Part shown: positions 50,494-59,924 of the stretch, in pieces
How the letters are laid out: every line of letters begins with the position of its first letter
How positions within the stretch are numbered: the first letter of the stretch is position 1
From: an uncultured Sutterella sp.
GTDB taxonomy: Bacteria; Pseudomonadota; Gammaproteobacteria; Burkholderiales; Burkholderiaceae_F
Assembly: GCA_905197905.1 (NCBI GenBank)
Contig: CAJKAP010000003.1
Location: forward strand, 144,801 to 208,800
DNA length: 64,000 nucleotides
Direction of reading: 5' to 3'
Position numbers and translations under genes: made by a program
Notes under the pieces: generated by a model
Told to the model about the DNA's origin: nothing
The model's input: only the letters and a program-made list of their open reading frames with translations
The model's database searches: none

Positions 50494-50772
50494 TTATTTT
50501 TCGAGAGGGCGATACTGTTCAGGCACCTTCACTTCATCAGCGTTGCCGAAGAAATAACGTTCGCACTGCTTTTGCAGTTGCTGACGAGCGGAGAGATCCG
50601 CAAGGTTAAGACCGTATTCGTTGACCATCATGGTCTGCAAACGGGTCCATTCTTCCCAAGCTTCCTTGCTCACGCTTTGCCAAATGCGTTTGCCGAGTTC
50701 GCCAGGGAAGGGAGGATAGGCGAGGCCTTCGGCTTCTTTATTAAGTTTGATGCAGTGAACCATACGGGCCAT
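50494..50772 (-). CDS. yggX: Fe(II)-trafficking protein YggX family
   Basis: 92 residues from the ATG at 50772, which has GGAG seven bases upstream. The E. coli protein has 91 residues. Conserved blocks: VHCIKLNKEAEGLAYPPFPG, ELGKRIWQSVSKEAWEEW and LQTMMVNEYGLNLADLSAR, with the N-terminal Cys near residue 6. YggX protects Fe-S enzymes against oxidation and helps iron supply. Monocistronic, divergent from hrpA. Confidence 0.95.
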   Translation of the reverse strand: MARMVHCIKLNKEAEGLAYPPFPGELGKRIWQSVSKEAWEEWTRLQTMMVNEYGLNLADLSARQQLQKQCERYFFGNADEVKVPEQYRPLEK

Positions 50773-50960
50773 TTCAGTGCTCCAAAAAATGTTGTCAACC
50801 ACTGCCACTACCCTCAAGCAATGTTGGGTAACTCGTCAGTGGAATCACCTCTAAGTGGGTGACGGGGAAAAATTAAAGCTTGTGATGGCATTGTACCTTG
50901 TTGTGAAGTGAATAGGTATAACCCATCTGGAGCAAGATGTATAGATAGGTAGAGTTAAAA

Positions 50961-53900
50961 ATGGCAGATAGAGCGCTATTTGAAGCGTTTCAGAAAGTGA
51001 AAGACCGCGTGGAAGACGTGGTGAGCGAAACTCGAAAGAAAGAAGAAAAAGCGCGTGCGGAAAAAGAAGCTAAGCGTTTGGCGGAGAAAAAAGCCAAGGC
51101 TGCTCCCGCACCGCAACCGCGTTTTGTCTCTGAAGCAAAAAAGCCACTTTCCACCACGCCCTCCCAAGCCGCAAAACCAGTAGCCAGTGCGTCTGAGAGT
51201 CGTATCAGTGCGGCAGCCTTTTCGCCCACCGGTGGCTTTGGCTCGGCACTGGCCGATGCGGCCGTGAAAAGTGGCGCGTCTTTTCGCATGAGTAATCCTC
51301 AGAAAAAGAAGAGTGCGCCCCCCGCCTTTGAGCCCACTAAGCAAAAAGCAAATGATGGCAAAAAAGCGCAGGCTGAGAAGCCCACTCGTCAGGGCGCTCA
51401 AAAGAACTCGGGGGATCGCAAGCCAGAGCATCGTAAGATGCAGGACAAGCATCAGGGCAAATCTCAGAAAGATAATCAAAAACCTCAGCGCGAAAATTCT
51501 CGCCCAGAAAAGAAAGAACGCCCACCGCGCCTCACTTATGAAGAGCGCCGCAATCCTGTGCCCGCTTTCCAGCTGATGTCTGGACTCCCTGTGTCAGAGC
51601 ACGGGGAAGAGTTGGTCGCCGCTATTCGCCAACACCGCGTGGTGATTGTTTGTGGCGAAACGGGTTCTGGGAAAACGACTCAGCTCCCCAAGATTGCCAT
51701 GATGGCAGGGCGTGGCGAGCATGGCATGATTGCGCACACGCAACCTCGCCGTATTGCGGCGAGCTCCATTGCGCAGCGTATTGCCGATGAACTGAAAACC
51801 CCGATTGGGGAAGTTGTGGGCTACAAAGTACGCTTTACCGATAAAACGCATCCTGGCGCCACGATTAAGTTGATGACCGATGGGATCCTGCTTGCTGAAA
51901 CGCAGCACGATCCGATGCTTCGTGCCTACGACACGATCATCATCGACGAAGCGCATGAACGCAGTATCAACATTGACTTTTTGCTGGGTTACTTAAAGCG
52001 TCTTTTGGCGAAGCGCCCTGACTTGAAGGTTATTGTCACTTCAGCCACGATTGACGCGGAACGCTTTGCCGAGCACTTTACGATCAATGGCCGCCCTGCG
52101 CCGATTTTCAGTATCTCGGGTCGCACGTACCCTGTGGAGATTCGTTATCGCCCGACGGATGATGTGGACGAAGAAGACGATAAGACCTTGATGGATGCGA
52201 TCGACGATGCGGTGAGCGAATGCGAGAGCGTGGGTCGAGGCGATATTTTGGTCTTTTTGCCAGGGGAACGTGAAATTCACGAAGCCGCCGATGTGCTTCG
52301 TAAGTCGCGTCGTCCGACAACAGAAATTTTGCCTTTGTTTGCACGGCTTTCCGCTGCAGACCAAGAACGCGTCTTCCGTCCTTCTGGGGCGCGTCGCATT
52401 ATTCTCGCAACGAACGTTGCTGAAACCTCAATTACGGTCCCAGGGATTCGCTTTGTAGTGGATACGGGGCTCGCTCGCGTGAAGCGCTATTCGTATCGCA
52501 GTAAGGTCGAGCAACTTCAGATTGAACCCGTGAGTCAGGCCTCTGCCAACCAGCGTGCAGGTCGATGCGGTCGTGTGGCCGATGGCGTCTGTATTCGTCT
52601 TTATAGCGAAGAAGACTTTGCGCGTCGTGCGCCCTTTACGGATCCCGAAATCATGCGCTCCAATTTGGCGGCGGTGATTTTGCGTGCTAAGGCTTTAAAG
52701 CTTGGTGATATTCGAGAATTCCCCTTTGTGCAAACGCCAACCAATAAGGCGATTAACGACGGGTACGCCATTCTTCAAGAATTGGATGCCGTTAACGAAG
52801 AAGGGAATTTGACGCGAGTGGGGGCAGAATTGGCGAAGTTGCCAGTTGACCCGCGCTTAGCGCGTATGTTGCTCGAAGGTCATCGTTTGGGCAGTTTGAA
52901 TGAAATGCTCATTATCTGCTCGGGGCTCTCCGTGCAGGATCCTCGCGAACGTCCCTTAGATGCACAGCAAGCTGCGGACGAGGCACACAAAAAGTTAGCT
53001 GATGAACGTAGCGACTTCTTAAGTTACGTGAAGCTCTGGCAGTGGGTTGAAAAAGCCAAAGCCAACAAAGAAAGTAACCGTAAGTTTGAGCAAGAATTGC
53101 GTCAGCGCTTCTTGTCGCCCCGTCGTCTTCGCGAGTGGCGCGATGTTGAGCGTCAGCTCTCTGAATTAACGGAAGAACTCTCTTGGCGTCGTAACACTGC
53201 CGAGGCCACTTACGAAGAAGTACACAAAGCGCTTCTCTCTGGGCTTCTTGGCAATATTGGCTCGAAGGCCGTTGAGAGCGACTTCCGTGCGCCGCCTTAT
53301 TTGGGTACCTTTGGGGTGAAATTCTGGATTTGGCCGGGCTCCGTGAAAGCCAAAAAGGGTGGTCGTTGGGTGATGAGTGCTGAGCTCGTTGAAACGACAA
53401 AACTCTATGCGCGTTGTGTTGCCGATATTGAAGCCGATTGGATTGAAGCGGCAGCAGGAAATCTGATTAAGAAGAGCTGGAGCGAACCGCATTGGGAAAA
53501 GCACCGCGGAGAAGTGATGGCCATGGAGCGCGGAACGCTCTATGGGCTCACGATTTATCAGCAGCGCTCCGTTTCTTTTGAGCACCATGATTTGGCGCTT
53601 AGCCGTGAACTCTTTATTCGTCAGGCGTTGGTCGAAGGCAACTGGGATGCGCAAGCGCCCTTTTATCAGCACAACCAGCGTTTAATTCGCGAAATTGAAG
53701 AGCTCGAACACAAGACGCGTCGCCCTGATGTGTTGGTCGACGATGAATTGCAGTTTGCGTTTTATGATTCGGTGATTCCGTCGGACATTGCGAATACTCG
53801 CTCACTTTTGGCCTGGTTAAAGAAAGGCGGAAAAGAAGCAGAGAATTCCCTCAAGATGACGCGTGACGCGCTGATGCGCCATGATGCTTCTGGGGTCACT

Positions 53901-55304
53901 AATCGCTACTATCCGAAGACGATTGAAATGGCAGGCGTTTCGATGGCGCTTGCCTACCACTTTGAGCCCGGTAACCCACGCGATGGGTTAACGGTGACGG
54001 TTCCGCTTTTTGCCTTAAATCAGCTCGATGCCGTTCAGGCGGAATGGTTGGTTCCTGGGATGGTGAAAGAAAAGGCGCAATTCTTGATTAAGAGTTTGCC
54101 GCAAAAGATTCGCCGCCACTGTGTACCAGTGCAAGACTATGCGCAGCAGTTCTTCGTGAGAACCGAAGAAGGCGAAGCGCAGCCCAAAGGCTTTCTTGAA
54201 GTGCTCGCTGCTGACATTCGTGAACACACGGGTGTCGCCTGCACGCCAAGCGACTTTAAGCTCGAACAGCTCCCCAGCCACTTAGTGATGAACTTTAAAG
54301 TGGTTGATGAACATGGTCGACAGCTCGCGATGGGGCGTAATCTCGCACAGCTTCGTGCGGAATTGGGCGAACAAGCGCAAGAAACCTTTAAAGCGGTGGC
54401 AGCGCAAGACGCTACTGTTGCCTCTGACCTTGAAGATGCCGTCACCGATTGGACTTTCGGGGAATTGCCTGAATTAATGGAAATTAACCGAAAAGGGCAA
54501 ACCTTAATTGGACACCCTGCCTTGGTCGATAAAGGCGATGTGTGTGCTATTGAAGTCTTTGATGATCCCAATGAAGCTAAGCGCGAGCATCGCCGTGGGC
54601 TATTGCGTCTTTTCCGTTTGGTCTTAAAAGAACAAGTGAGGTTTGTCGAGCGCACCGTGCGTGATTTAGGTCGCGTACAGATGCAAGCCGCAACCGTTCC
54701 TGGGCTCTCTCGACTGTTTGAGTCGATTGATACCTTGAGCGAAGCGATTGTGAATTGCGCACTGGAAGCCACCGCGCTTCAAGAGCCGTGGCCACAAAAT
54801 GAGGAAACCTTTAAGGCACGTCGTGAAGACGTGAAGGGGCGCCTCACCTTGATGGCAGGCGAGGTGGTTCGTCTTTTGAGCACGATCGTGGCTGAAGCAG
54901 CTCCGATTATGGGGAAACTCAAAAAATTATCCGATATTCCTGCGATAAATGAAGATATCCAGAATGAATTCCAATGGTTATTTAAACCGGGCTTTTTGGA
55001 GAATGTTCCATTATCGCAATTACAACACTATCCTCGATATATGAAAGCCATTCAATACCGATTAGATAGATATCGTGATGATCCCATGCGTGATTATTCT
55101 CGCCAACAAGAAATTGCGCAATTACGGATTAAATGGCAACGCGCTGTCATCGCTCGACGTGGACAGCTCGATCCGCAGCTCGAAGATTTCGGCTGGCTCT
55201 TGCAGGAGTTGCGTGTCTCGCTCTTTGCGCAACAGCTTCGCACACCCATGCCAGTGAGTGTGAAACGTTTAGAAAGAATCTGGAGCATGATTGAGCATCT
55301 TTAA
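50961..55304 (+). CDS. hrpA: ATP-dependent RNA helicase HrpA
   Basis: 1447 residues, about 150 longer than E. coli HrpA. The excess is an N-terminal Lys/Gln/Pro-rich segment (residues about 20-195) of low complexity. DEAH-box motors follow: Walker A GETGSGKTTQLPK near 232, Ia TQPRRIAASSIAQRI, DEAH near 328, motif III SATID, GDILVFLPGEREI, motif V TNVAETSITVPGIRFVVDTG and motif VI QASANQRAGRCGR. Then come the winged-helix/ratchet region (TNKAINDGYAILQELDAVNE) and the large C-terminal DUF3418 part typical of HrpA. HrpA rescues stalled ribosomes by acting on mRNA. A stretch near 54900-55110 is noticeably A+T-richer than the rest of the gene. Confidence 0.96.
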   Translation: MADRALFEAFQKVKDRVEDVVSETRKKEEKARAEKEAKRLAEKKAKAAPAPQPRFVSEAKKPLSTTPSQAAKPVASASESRISAAAFSPTGGFGSALADAAVKSGASFRMSNPQKKKSAPPAFEPTKQKANDGKKAQAEKPTRQGAQKNSGDRKPEHRKMQDKHQGKSQKDNQKPQRENSRPEKKERPPRLTYEERRNPVPAFQLMSGLPVSEHGEELVAAIRQHRVVIVCGETGSGKTTQLPKIAMMAGRGEHGMIAHTQPRRIAASSIAQRIADELKTPIGEVVGYKVRFTDKTHPGATIKLMTDGILLAETQHDPMLRAYDTIIIDEAHERSINIDFLLGYLKRLLAKRPDLKVIVTSATIDAERFAEHFTINGRPAPIFSISGRTYPVEIRYRPTDDVDEEDDKTLMDAIDDAVSECESVGRGDILVFLPGEREIHEAADVLRKSRRPTTEILPLFARLSAADQERVFRPSGARRIILATNVAETSITVPGIRFVVDTGLARVKRYSYRSKVEQLQIEPVSQASANQRAGRCGRVADGVCIRLYSEEDFARRAPFTDPEIMRSNLAAVILRAKALKLGDIREFPFVQTPTNKAINDGYAILQELDAVNEEGNLTRVGAELAKLPVDPRLARMLLEGHRLGSLNEMLIICSGLSVQDPRERPLDAQQAADEAHKKLADERSDFLSYVKLWQWVEKAKANKESNRKFEQELRQRFLSPRRLREWRDVERQLSELTEELSWRRNTAEATYEEVHKALLSGLLGNIGSKAVESDFRAPPYLGTFGVKFWIWPGSVKAKKGGRWVMSAELVETTKLYARCVADIEADWIEAAAGNLIKKSWSEPHWEKHRGEVMAMERGTLYGLTIYQQRSVSFEHHDLALSRELFIRQALVEGNWDAQAPFYQHNQRLIREIEELEHKTRRPDVLVDDELQFAFYDSVIPSDIANTRSLLAWLKKGGKEAENSLKMTRDALMRHDASGVTNRYYPKTIEMAGVSMALAYHFEPGNPRDGLTVTVPLFALNQLDAVQAEWLVPGMVKEKAQFLIKSLPQKIRRHCVPVQDYAQQFFVRTEEGEAQPKGFLEVLAADIREHTGVACTPSDFKLEQLPSHLVMNFKVVDEHGRQLAMGRNLAQLRAELGEQAQETFKAVAAQDATVASDLEDAVTDWTFGELPELMEINRKGQTLIGHPALVDKGDVCAIEVFDDPNEAKREHRRGLLRLFRLVLKEQVRFVERTVRDLGRVQMQAATVPGLSRLFESIDTLSEAIVNCALEATALQEPWPQNEETFKARREDVKGRLTLMAGEVVRLLSTIVAEAAPIMGKLKKLSDIPAINEDIQNEFQWLFKPGFLENVPLSQLQHYPRYMKAIQYRLDRYRDDPMRDYSRQQEIAQLRIKWQRAVIARRGQLDPQLEDFGWLLQELRVSLFAQQLRTPMPVSVKRLERIWSMIEHL

Positions 55305-55313
55305 TTAAGGATT

Positions 55314-55352
55314 TGGCGGGTTAAATGTGGGGTTTCTACTTATAACCCGCCA
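55314..55352. terminator. Hairpin after hrpA
   Basis: TGGCGGGTTA (55314-55323) pairs with TAACCCGCCA-type complement at 55343-55352, a 10-bp stem 10 bases after the stop. No U-run follows. Confidence 0.55.
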
Positions 55353-55456
55353 TCATTATGTAACTAGTTATTTCAAACACGAATATAATCCTTATTAAGT
55401 TCTTTATTTCATCATTTAAAAATGTAAAAATAAATAACCAATAGCGATTTATTCGC

Positions 55457-55504
55457 TACAATAAAAATCCGTCCGTCGAGCAGCTTAATCTGCTCCTTGT
55501 TTTT
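55457..55504 (+). promoter_or_regulatory. Candidate promoter and leader hairpin upstream of the PBP7-type gene
   Basis: TACAAT at 55457-55462 is a good -10 element (the -35 is weak). About ten bases into the transcript, GAGCAG (55478-55483) pairs with CTGCTC (55490-55495) and is followed by CTTGTTTTT. This is a terminator-like hairpin about 95 bases before the start codon and may attenuate expression. The remaining bases of 55353-55596 are A+T rich and hold no supported gene. Confidence 0.45.
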
Positions 55505-55596
55505 CCCGGGAGAAACTTTTTCGAGCGAAGTCGGAAAAATACAGGTCTAGGACGCAGGTTTCCTATTCATCGCACTCTCTGGCAAAGGTGCTGATC

Positions 55597-56772
55597 ATGT
55601 TTCAGTGGCAAAAATTTCTTCTCTCATTAGGGCTTGGCGTGTCCATCGTCGCTCTGCCCCTGACGGCGGCTACCCCTGCGTGGGCAGCCCAAAAAACGAC
55701 TACCTCGAAGTCGAAAACCACCGCAAAAAAAGTTGATAAGGTCGTTAAAGCGACCAAAAAGAATACTTCCGCAAAATCCGCTAGCGTTAAGGGCAATGTT
55801 AAGCAGAAAGTTGCCAAAACGAAAAGCGCAAATAAAGTCGCGGCTCGTAAAGCAACCAAGGGCTCTAAACAAGTCGCGTCCACTAAGGCCGCTCGTGCCG
55901 CTAAGTGGAAAAAGCAGCAACGCGTTGCTCGTCGTGCAATCCGTCGTGGCCCCTCTCAGGCCACTTTAGCGGGTCTTCGTCAGACGGATGATCCGCTCGA
56001 TTTAGCAAGCTCCGTGGCCTACATTGTTGACCAGGACACGGGGGAAGAACTCTTCACGAAAAACGCGGATGTGCCGCTTCCTATCGCATCGGTCACCAAG
56101 TTGATGACGGCGCTTGTGATTGCTGAAAGTGGCGTGCCGATGAATAAGTCGGTCAAAATCACGAAAGAAGATTATTTGCGCAGTAGCGCTTCTTCCAAAC
56201 TCCGTAACGGCATGGTGATGCCGCGTAGCGAACTTTTGAAGGCCGCCTTGATGTCAAGCGACAACCGTGCTGCGCACGCGCTCGCTCGCACGACGCCGCA
56301 AGGGAAAGCTTGGTTCATTAGTCAGATGAATAAGACTGCGAAGCGCTTAGGCATGGAAGATACGTTCTTTGCGGATCCGACGGGGCTTGATAATCGTAAC
56401 CACTCGACCGCTCGTGACTTAGCAAAATTGGTGGCCGCAGCTTACGAATATAAAGATATTCGTGAAGCCTCAACGATGTCGGCAGCGCAATTGCGCGCAG
56501 GTCGCTATGTGCTCAATTTGCATACGACGAACCGTTTGATTGGTAACCCTGATTGGAATATTGGGATCCAGAAGACGGGCTTTACCACGGCAGCAGGTCG
56601 CTGCATGGTGGTGCAAAGTGAAGTTGGGTCTCGTCGCGTCGTGATGGTGGTGCTCGATAGCCCCAACAATACGCAGCGCGCGGCAGACATGACGAGCATG
56701 AAGCAGTTTGTGGAAGCCGAAAATCGTATTGATCGTCAGTTTAGTACGGCACTGCCATACGAAATTTTCTAA
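55597..56772 (+). CDS. pbpG: D-alanyl-D-alanine endopeptidase, S11 family (PBP7-type)
   Basis: 391 residues from the ATG at 55597 with AAAGGTG upstream (a GTG three codons earlier is possible). Signal peptide FLLSLGLGVSIVALPLTAA with cleavage near AWA-AQ. The mature N-terminus, about 85 residues, is an extreme Lys/Ala/Thr/Ser/Arg tract not found in standard PBP7 (about 310 residues). The S11 catalytic motifs are intact: SVTKLMTALV (SxxK), SSDNRAAHAL (SxN-type SDN) and QKTGFTTAAGRC (KTG). The enzyme cleaves D-Ala-DAP cross-links in periplasmic peptidoglycan. The cationic tract may bind wall or membrane. No C-terminal amphipathic anchor is apparent, fitting PbpG rather than DacA. Confidence 0.9.
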   Translation: MFQWQKFLLSLGLGVSIVALPLTAATPAWAAQKTTTSKSKTTAKKVDKVVKATKKNTSAKSASVKGNVKQKVAKTKSANKVAARKATKGSKQVASTKAARAAKWKKQQRVARRAIRRGPSQATLAGLRQTDDPLDLASSVAYIVDQDTGEELFTKNADVPLPIASVTKLMTALVIAESGVPMNKSVKITKEDYLRSSASSKLRNGMVMPRSELLKAALMSSDNRAAHALARTTPQGKAWFISQMNKTAKRLGMEDTFFADPTGLDNRNHSTARDLAKLVAAAYEYKDIREASTMSAAQLRAGRYVLNLHTTNRLIGNPDWNIGIQKTGFTTAAGRCMVVQSEVGSRRVVMVVLDSPNNTQRAADMTSMKQFVEAENRIDRQFSTALPYEIF

Positions 56773-56790
56773 AGATTTTTCTTTCCAAAA

Positions 56791-56826
56791 AAAAGGAGGC
56801 GGTTCATTAAGAATTCGCCTCCTTTT
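56791..56826. terminator. Bidirectional terminator between pbpG and the IclR gene
   Basis: AAAAGGAGGCG (56791-56801) pairs perfectly with CGCCTCCTTTT (56816-56826), with A-run before and T-run after. Confidence 0.9.
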
Positions 56827-56833
56827 TCGTTAT

Positions 56834-57634
56834 TTAAATCACTTTTTCTTTTTCAGGGAGTTTATCGAGCGCTTCACCAATGCGCTTTGCGCTATTGCGT
56901 AGTGCTTCGACATAAGCGGGTGCAATATCGCGTGGCGAACTCTCGGGTTTCCCTTCAGGCGCCGTCGTTTCAATGGCAAGCGCGGCAATCATGGTTTTAC
57001 GCTGATAAATGGGCGCGGCAATACAAAGAATGCCAGGGCGCCACTCTTCACGACCTACAGCCCAACCATATTCACGAATACGCCCAATGCGTACCAGCAA
57101 ATCATCCATCCCCTTCAAGCTATTAGGCGTTGAAGAGGAGAGCTGTGTACGCGTAGCATAAGCACGAAGCTCAGTAGGTTCGTAGGTGGACAAAAAGAGT
57201 TTCCCAGAGGCAACAAGGTGCAGTGGAGCGCCTTCCCCTAAACGAGAGTCGAGCTCGGTGAGGTTTGCAGGGAGCAAATCTTCAATAATGAGCATCTTGT
57301 CGTTATGAGGGACCGAGAGGAGCACTCGCAGTTGCGTTTTTTCTCTCAGGGCTCGCATTTCTGGGAGCGCAATTTTGCGAATCCCTAAGCGATCATGCAC
57401 GCGCTGCCCTAATTCAAAAAAGCGTAAGCTCAGCACCCAGCGCCCACGATGTGGTTGCATCACAAGCCCCGCTTTAAGAAGCGAGTGCAAAAGGCGATGC
57501 ACCGTTGTGAGCGGAAGCTCCGTTTTCTCCGCAATAGTGGAGAGAGAAAGCGGTTCATCTTGCGCAGCTAAAAAGTCGATCACCGTTGAGATGCGCTCTA
57601 AGACCTGAACGGTATTTTCGCGTGCATTAGCCAT
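56834..57634 (-). CDS. IclR-type transcriptional regulator
   Basis: 266 residues. N-terminal winged helix (TVQVLERISTVIDFLAAQDE; LSTIAEKTELPLTTVHRLLH) and C-terminal GAF-like effector domain (LHLVASGKLFLSTYEPTE; YGWAVGREEWRPGILCIAAP; AALAIETTAPEG), all in IclR family order. The start codon overlaps the end of the upstream Fe-S oxidoreductase gene by eight bases, and the ribosome site AGGAGGTGG lies within that gene, so the two are translated from one message. The effector is unknown; the context suggests it regulates the oxidoreductase transcript or an associated acid-oxidation pathway. Confidence 0.92.
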   Translation of the reverse strand: MANARENTVQVLERISTVIDFLAAQDEPLSLSTIAEKTELPLTTVHRLLHSLLKAGLVMQPHRGRWVLSLRFFELGQRVHDRLGIRKIALPEMRALREKTQLRVLLSVPHNDKMLIIEDLLPANLTELDSRLGEGAPLHLVASGKLFLSTYEPTELRAYATRTQLSSSTPNSLKGMDDLLVRIGRIREYGWAVGREEWRPGILCIAAPIYQRKTMIAALAIETTAPEGKPESSPRDIAPAYVEALRNSAKRIGEALDKLPEKEKVI

Positions 57635-59660
57635 GAGCCACCTCCTTCTCGCTGTCGTTCAGGAGGGACTGCGATTCGAGTGCTTCAAGGACTAATTCCG
57701 CCACGTCCTTAATGGCCGTTTCTGAGGCGCTCTTATCGAGCGACTTCGCGCTCTCAAGCATCGTTAAGCAGTGCGGGCAAGCGACAGCGACTTGAGAAGC
57801 GCCCGTTGCGCGCAAGTCTTTCAAGCGGATGACGTTTACGGTCTTCGCGACGTTACCTTCGCTCCACATTTGACCACCCCCTGCACCACAGCAGAAGGTA
57901 CGAGTTCCGGTTTCAGCTGGGAGGCGCAAATCGCAACTCACGCTCTTGAGCACATCGCGTGGCGCATCCACAATGCCATTCATGCGAGCCAAGTAGCATG
58001 GGTCATGGTAAGCGGTACTGCCAAGTGCGGCTTTGGGGCGTGGAAGTTTCCCACTTTGAATCATTTCGTTTAACCACACAGTGTGCGAAATCACAGGGTA
58101 GTTAAAGCCCTCAAAAGCGGGGTATTCGCGAGCCAGCGTATTAAAGCAATGCGGGCAAGCGGTAAGAATTCGTTTAAAGGAATACTGCGAGAAGTTGTCG
58201 AGATTTTCTTGCGCTGCCGTTTGGAAGAGATATTCTTCCCCCATACGACGAGCAAATTCTCCGTGGCAACGCTCTTCTTGCATGATGGCAAAGGAAACGC
58301 CAGAGGCCTTTAAGAGTTTCACCATGGCGCGGGCGACTTTCTGAGCTCGACGATCGTAGCTCGCGGCACAACCCACCCAGTAAAGAAGATCGACTTCTTT
58401 GCCAGCCTCGGCAACAGGGACATCCAAATCTTTTGCCCAGTCAAGACGTTCATAAGGATCGAGCCCCCAAGGGTTACCGACCGATGCGGTATTTTCAAGC
58501 GCCGTGGCGACACCTTCGGGGAAGGCCCCTTCTTCCATCGCTAAGTGGCGACGCATATTGACGATCATTTCAGGCAATGGGATATTCGCTGGGCACACAC
58601 GAGCGCAAGCGCCGCAGGTTGTGCAAGACCAGAGTTCATCGCGAGAAATCACTTCGCTCACTTCCCCGTCATCGATCTTGTCAGAGGGTTCCGTGTGCAT
58701 ACGGTCGCGCAACTTAATTAAGAGTTCGCGCGGTTTCAAAGGCGTGCCAGCACGCACGGCAGGGCAGGCATCATTACAGCGACCGCACTCCGTACAAGCA
58801 TCAAAGGCGAGGCGATCTTGAGCCGTGAATTGTGAGAATTTTGAGATCCCAAAGGTTTCTTGCTCTTCAATATCTTCAATCTTCTTAATATCGATGAGCG
58901 GATTTTTGTCGACGGTATAAAGATGCGTCGGCGTGCGATACATATGCGCGTAGATACTTACTGGAATCGCGGCAATAAAGGCCAGCGAAATCACTCCGTG
59001 CATCACCCAGACAAAGGTGTGCGTGAGTTTGAGCGCTTCGGGAGTCATCCCCGTGGCGAGAAGGAGCTGTGCGATGGCGTGACCCACGGGAGAGTAGGCC
59101 GACCAGGCAGGTTGCAAACTCGCAAGGCGCAGGGCTTCCACAACAAAGCCCGTGGCAATAATAAAGGCCAAATAGGCGTAGCCCAAGGTGTAGCGCGTGT
59201 CACGAGGCAAGGTGCTCCCAGTGCGATAACGACGCCAAGCACCCAGAGCGAGCGTGATTAACACGGCCAAGCCCGCCATATCCAGGATGAACTTGTAGAC
59301 GAGGTAGGTTGTGCCTTTTAAGAACTGATTGCCGAAAACATAGTGACCCACGTCCCAGTCAAGCGTTGCTAAAGCGGTCCCGCAAAAGAGGAGGAAAAAG
59401 CCCCAAGCTAAATAGAAGTGGGCGCGCCCCATCGGCGTTTCGCGGATTTTCTTTTGCCCAAAGGCAGCGAGAAGCACATCTTTCCAGCGCGAAGCACTTT
59501 GCTCAACGCGCTTTTCTTTTCGGTGGGCGTGCCAAAGTCTCACATTGAGCACAATGCCCCAGATGCAGACGGCAACCGCCAAGAGCCCCAAGACATAAAC
59601 GCCAATTTCGCCCCAGATAGGGACGTTCCAGAAACCTAGACGGACAGGATGATCAATCAT
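57627..59660 (-). CDS. Membrane-bound Fe-S oxidoreductase (NarI-like plus GlpC/HdrD-like)
   Basis: 677 residues from the ATG at 59660. The N-terminal about 265 residues hold five to six membrane helices with His residues, resembling a NarI-type cytochrome b subunit (GVYVLGLLAVAVCIWGIVL; HFYLAWGFFLLFCGTALATL). Then two [4Fe-4S] motifs, CTECGRCNDACP near 289 and CTTCGACARVCP near 347, and two cysteine-rich CCG domains: GCAASYDRRAQKVARAM near 427 (first Cys pair altered) and CCGAGGGQMW near 586, with an intervening CYLARMN. Such proteins pass electrons from a soluble flavoprotein or ETF to the quinone pool. The partner dehydrogenase is not in this window. The last eight bases overlap the IclR gene. 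Confidence 0.85.
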   Translation of the reverse strand: MIDHPVRLGFWNVPIWGEIGVYVLGLLAVAVCIWGIVLNVRLWHAHRKEKRVEQSASRWKDVLLAAFGQKKIRETPMGRAHFYLAWGFFLLFCGTALATLDWDVGHYVFGNQFLKGTTYLVYKFILDMAGLAVLITLALGAWRRYRTGSTLPRDTRYTLGYAYLAFIIATGFVVEALRLASLQPAWSAYSPVGHAIAQLLLATGMTPEALKLTHTFVWVMHGVISLAFIAAIPVSIYAHMYRTPTHLYTVDKNPLIDIKKIEDIEEQETFGISKFSQFTAQDRLAFDACTECGRCNDACPAVRAGTPLKPRELLIKLRDRMHTEPSDKIDDGEVSEVISRDELWSCTTCGACARVCPANIPLPEMIVNMRRHLAMEEGAFPEGVATALENTASVGNPWGLDPYERLDWAKDLDVPVAEAGKEVDLLYWVGCAASYDRRAQKVARAMVKLLKASGVSFAIMQEERCHGEFARRMGEEYLFQTAAQENLDNFSQYSFKRILTACPHCFNTLAREYPAFEGFNYPVISHTVWLNEMIQSGKLPRPKAALGSTAYHDPCYLARMNGIVDAPRDVLKSVSCDLRLPAETGTRTFCCGAGGGQMWSEGNVAKTVNVIRLKDLRATGASQVAVACPHCLTMLESAKSLDKSASETAIKDVAELVLEALESQSLLNDSEKEVAHG

Positions 59661-59839
59661 AATTTTTCTAGCGTGACTGAAAGGAAACCGAGCGCACACT
59701 CAGCCACGTTTTTTCATAATGCTTGTAAGAGGTGTCTTTTCGGGGAAGGCTTGCGCACGAGTTCAGAAGCAGGATTCTCTGGCGATAGAAGGGGTCTTCG
59801 CACAGAGAAGAGGATCGACGTTACTCTGAAAACGAAAAA

Positions 59840-59869
59840 GGCGCAAATCTTCATCACGAGACTTGCGCC
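59840..59869 (-). terminator. Hairpin between thpR and the Fe-S oxidoreductase gene
   Basis: GGCGCAA (59840-59846) pairs with TTGCGCC (59863-59869), with weaker pairing inside. The minus-strand exit has a CTTTTTCG run, so it terminates the thpR transcript. Bases 59661-59839 hold no supported gene and should contain the promoter of the oxidoreductase-IclR pair. Confidence 0.75.
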
Positions 59870-59924
59870 ATATTGTAGCGGAGTTTTTTGAAATTTTCCG
59901 CTTAGCGGAAAAAACGATTCTCAA

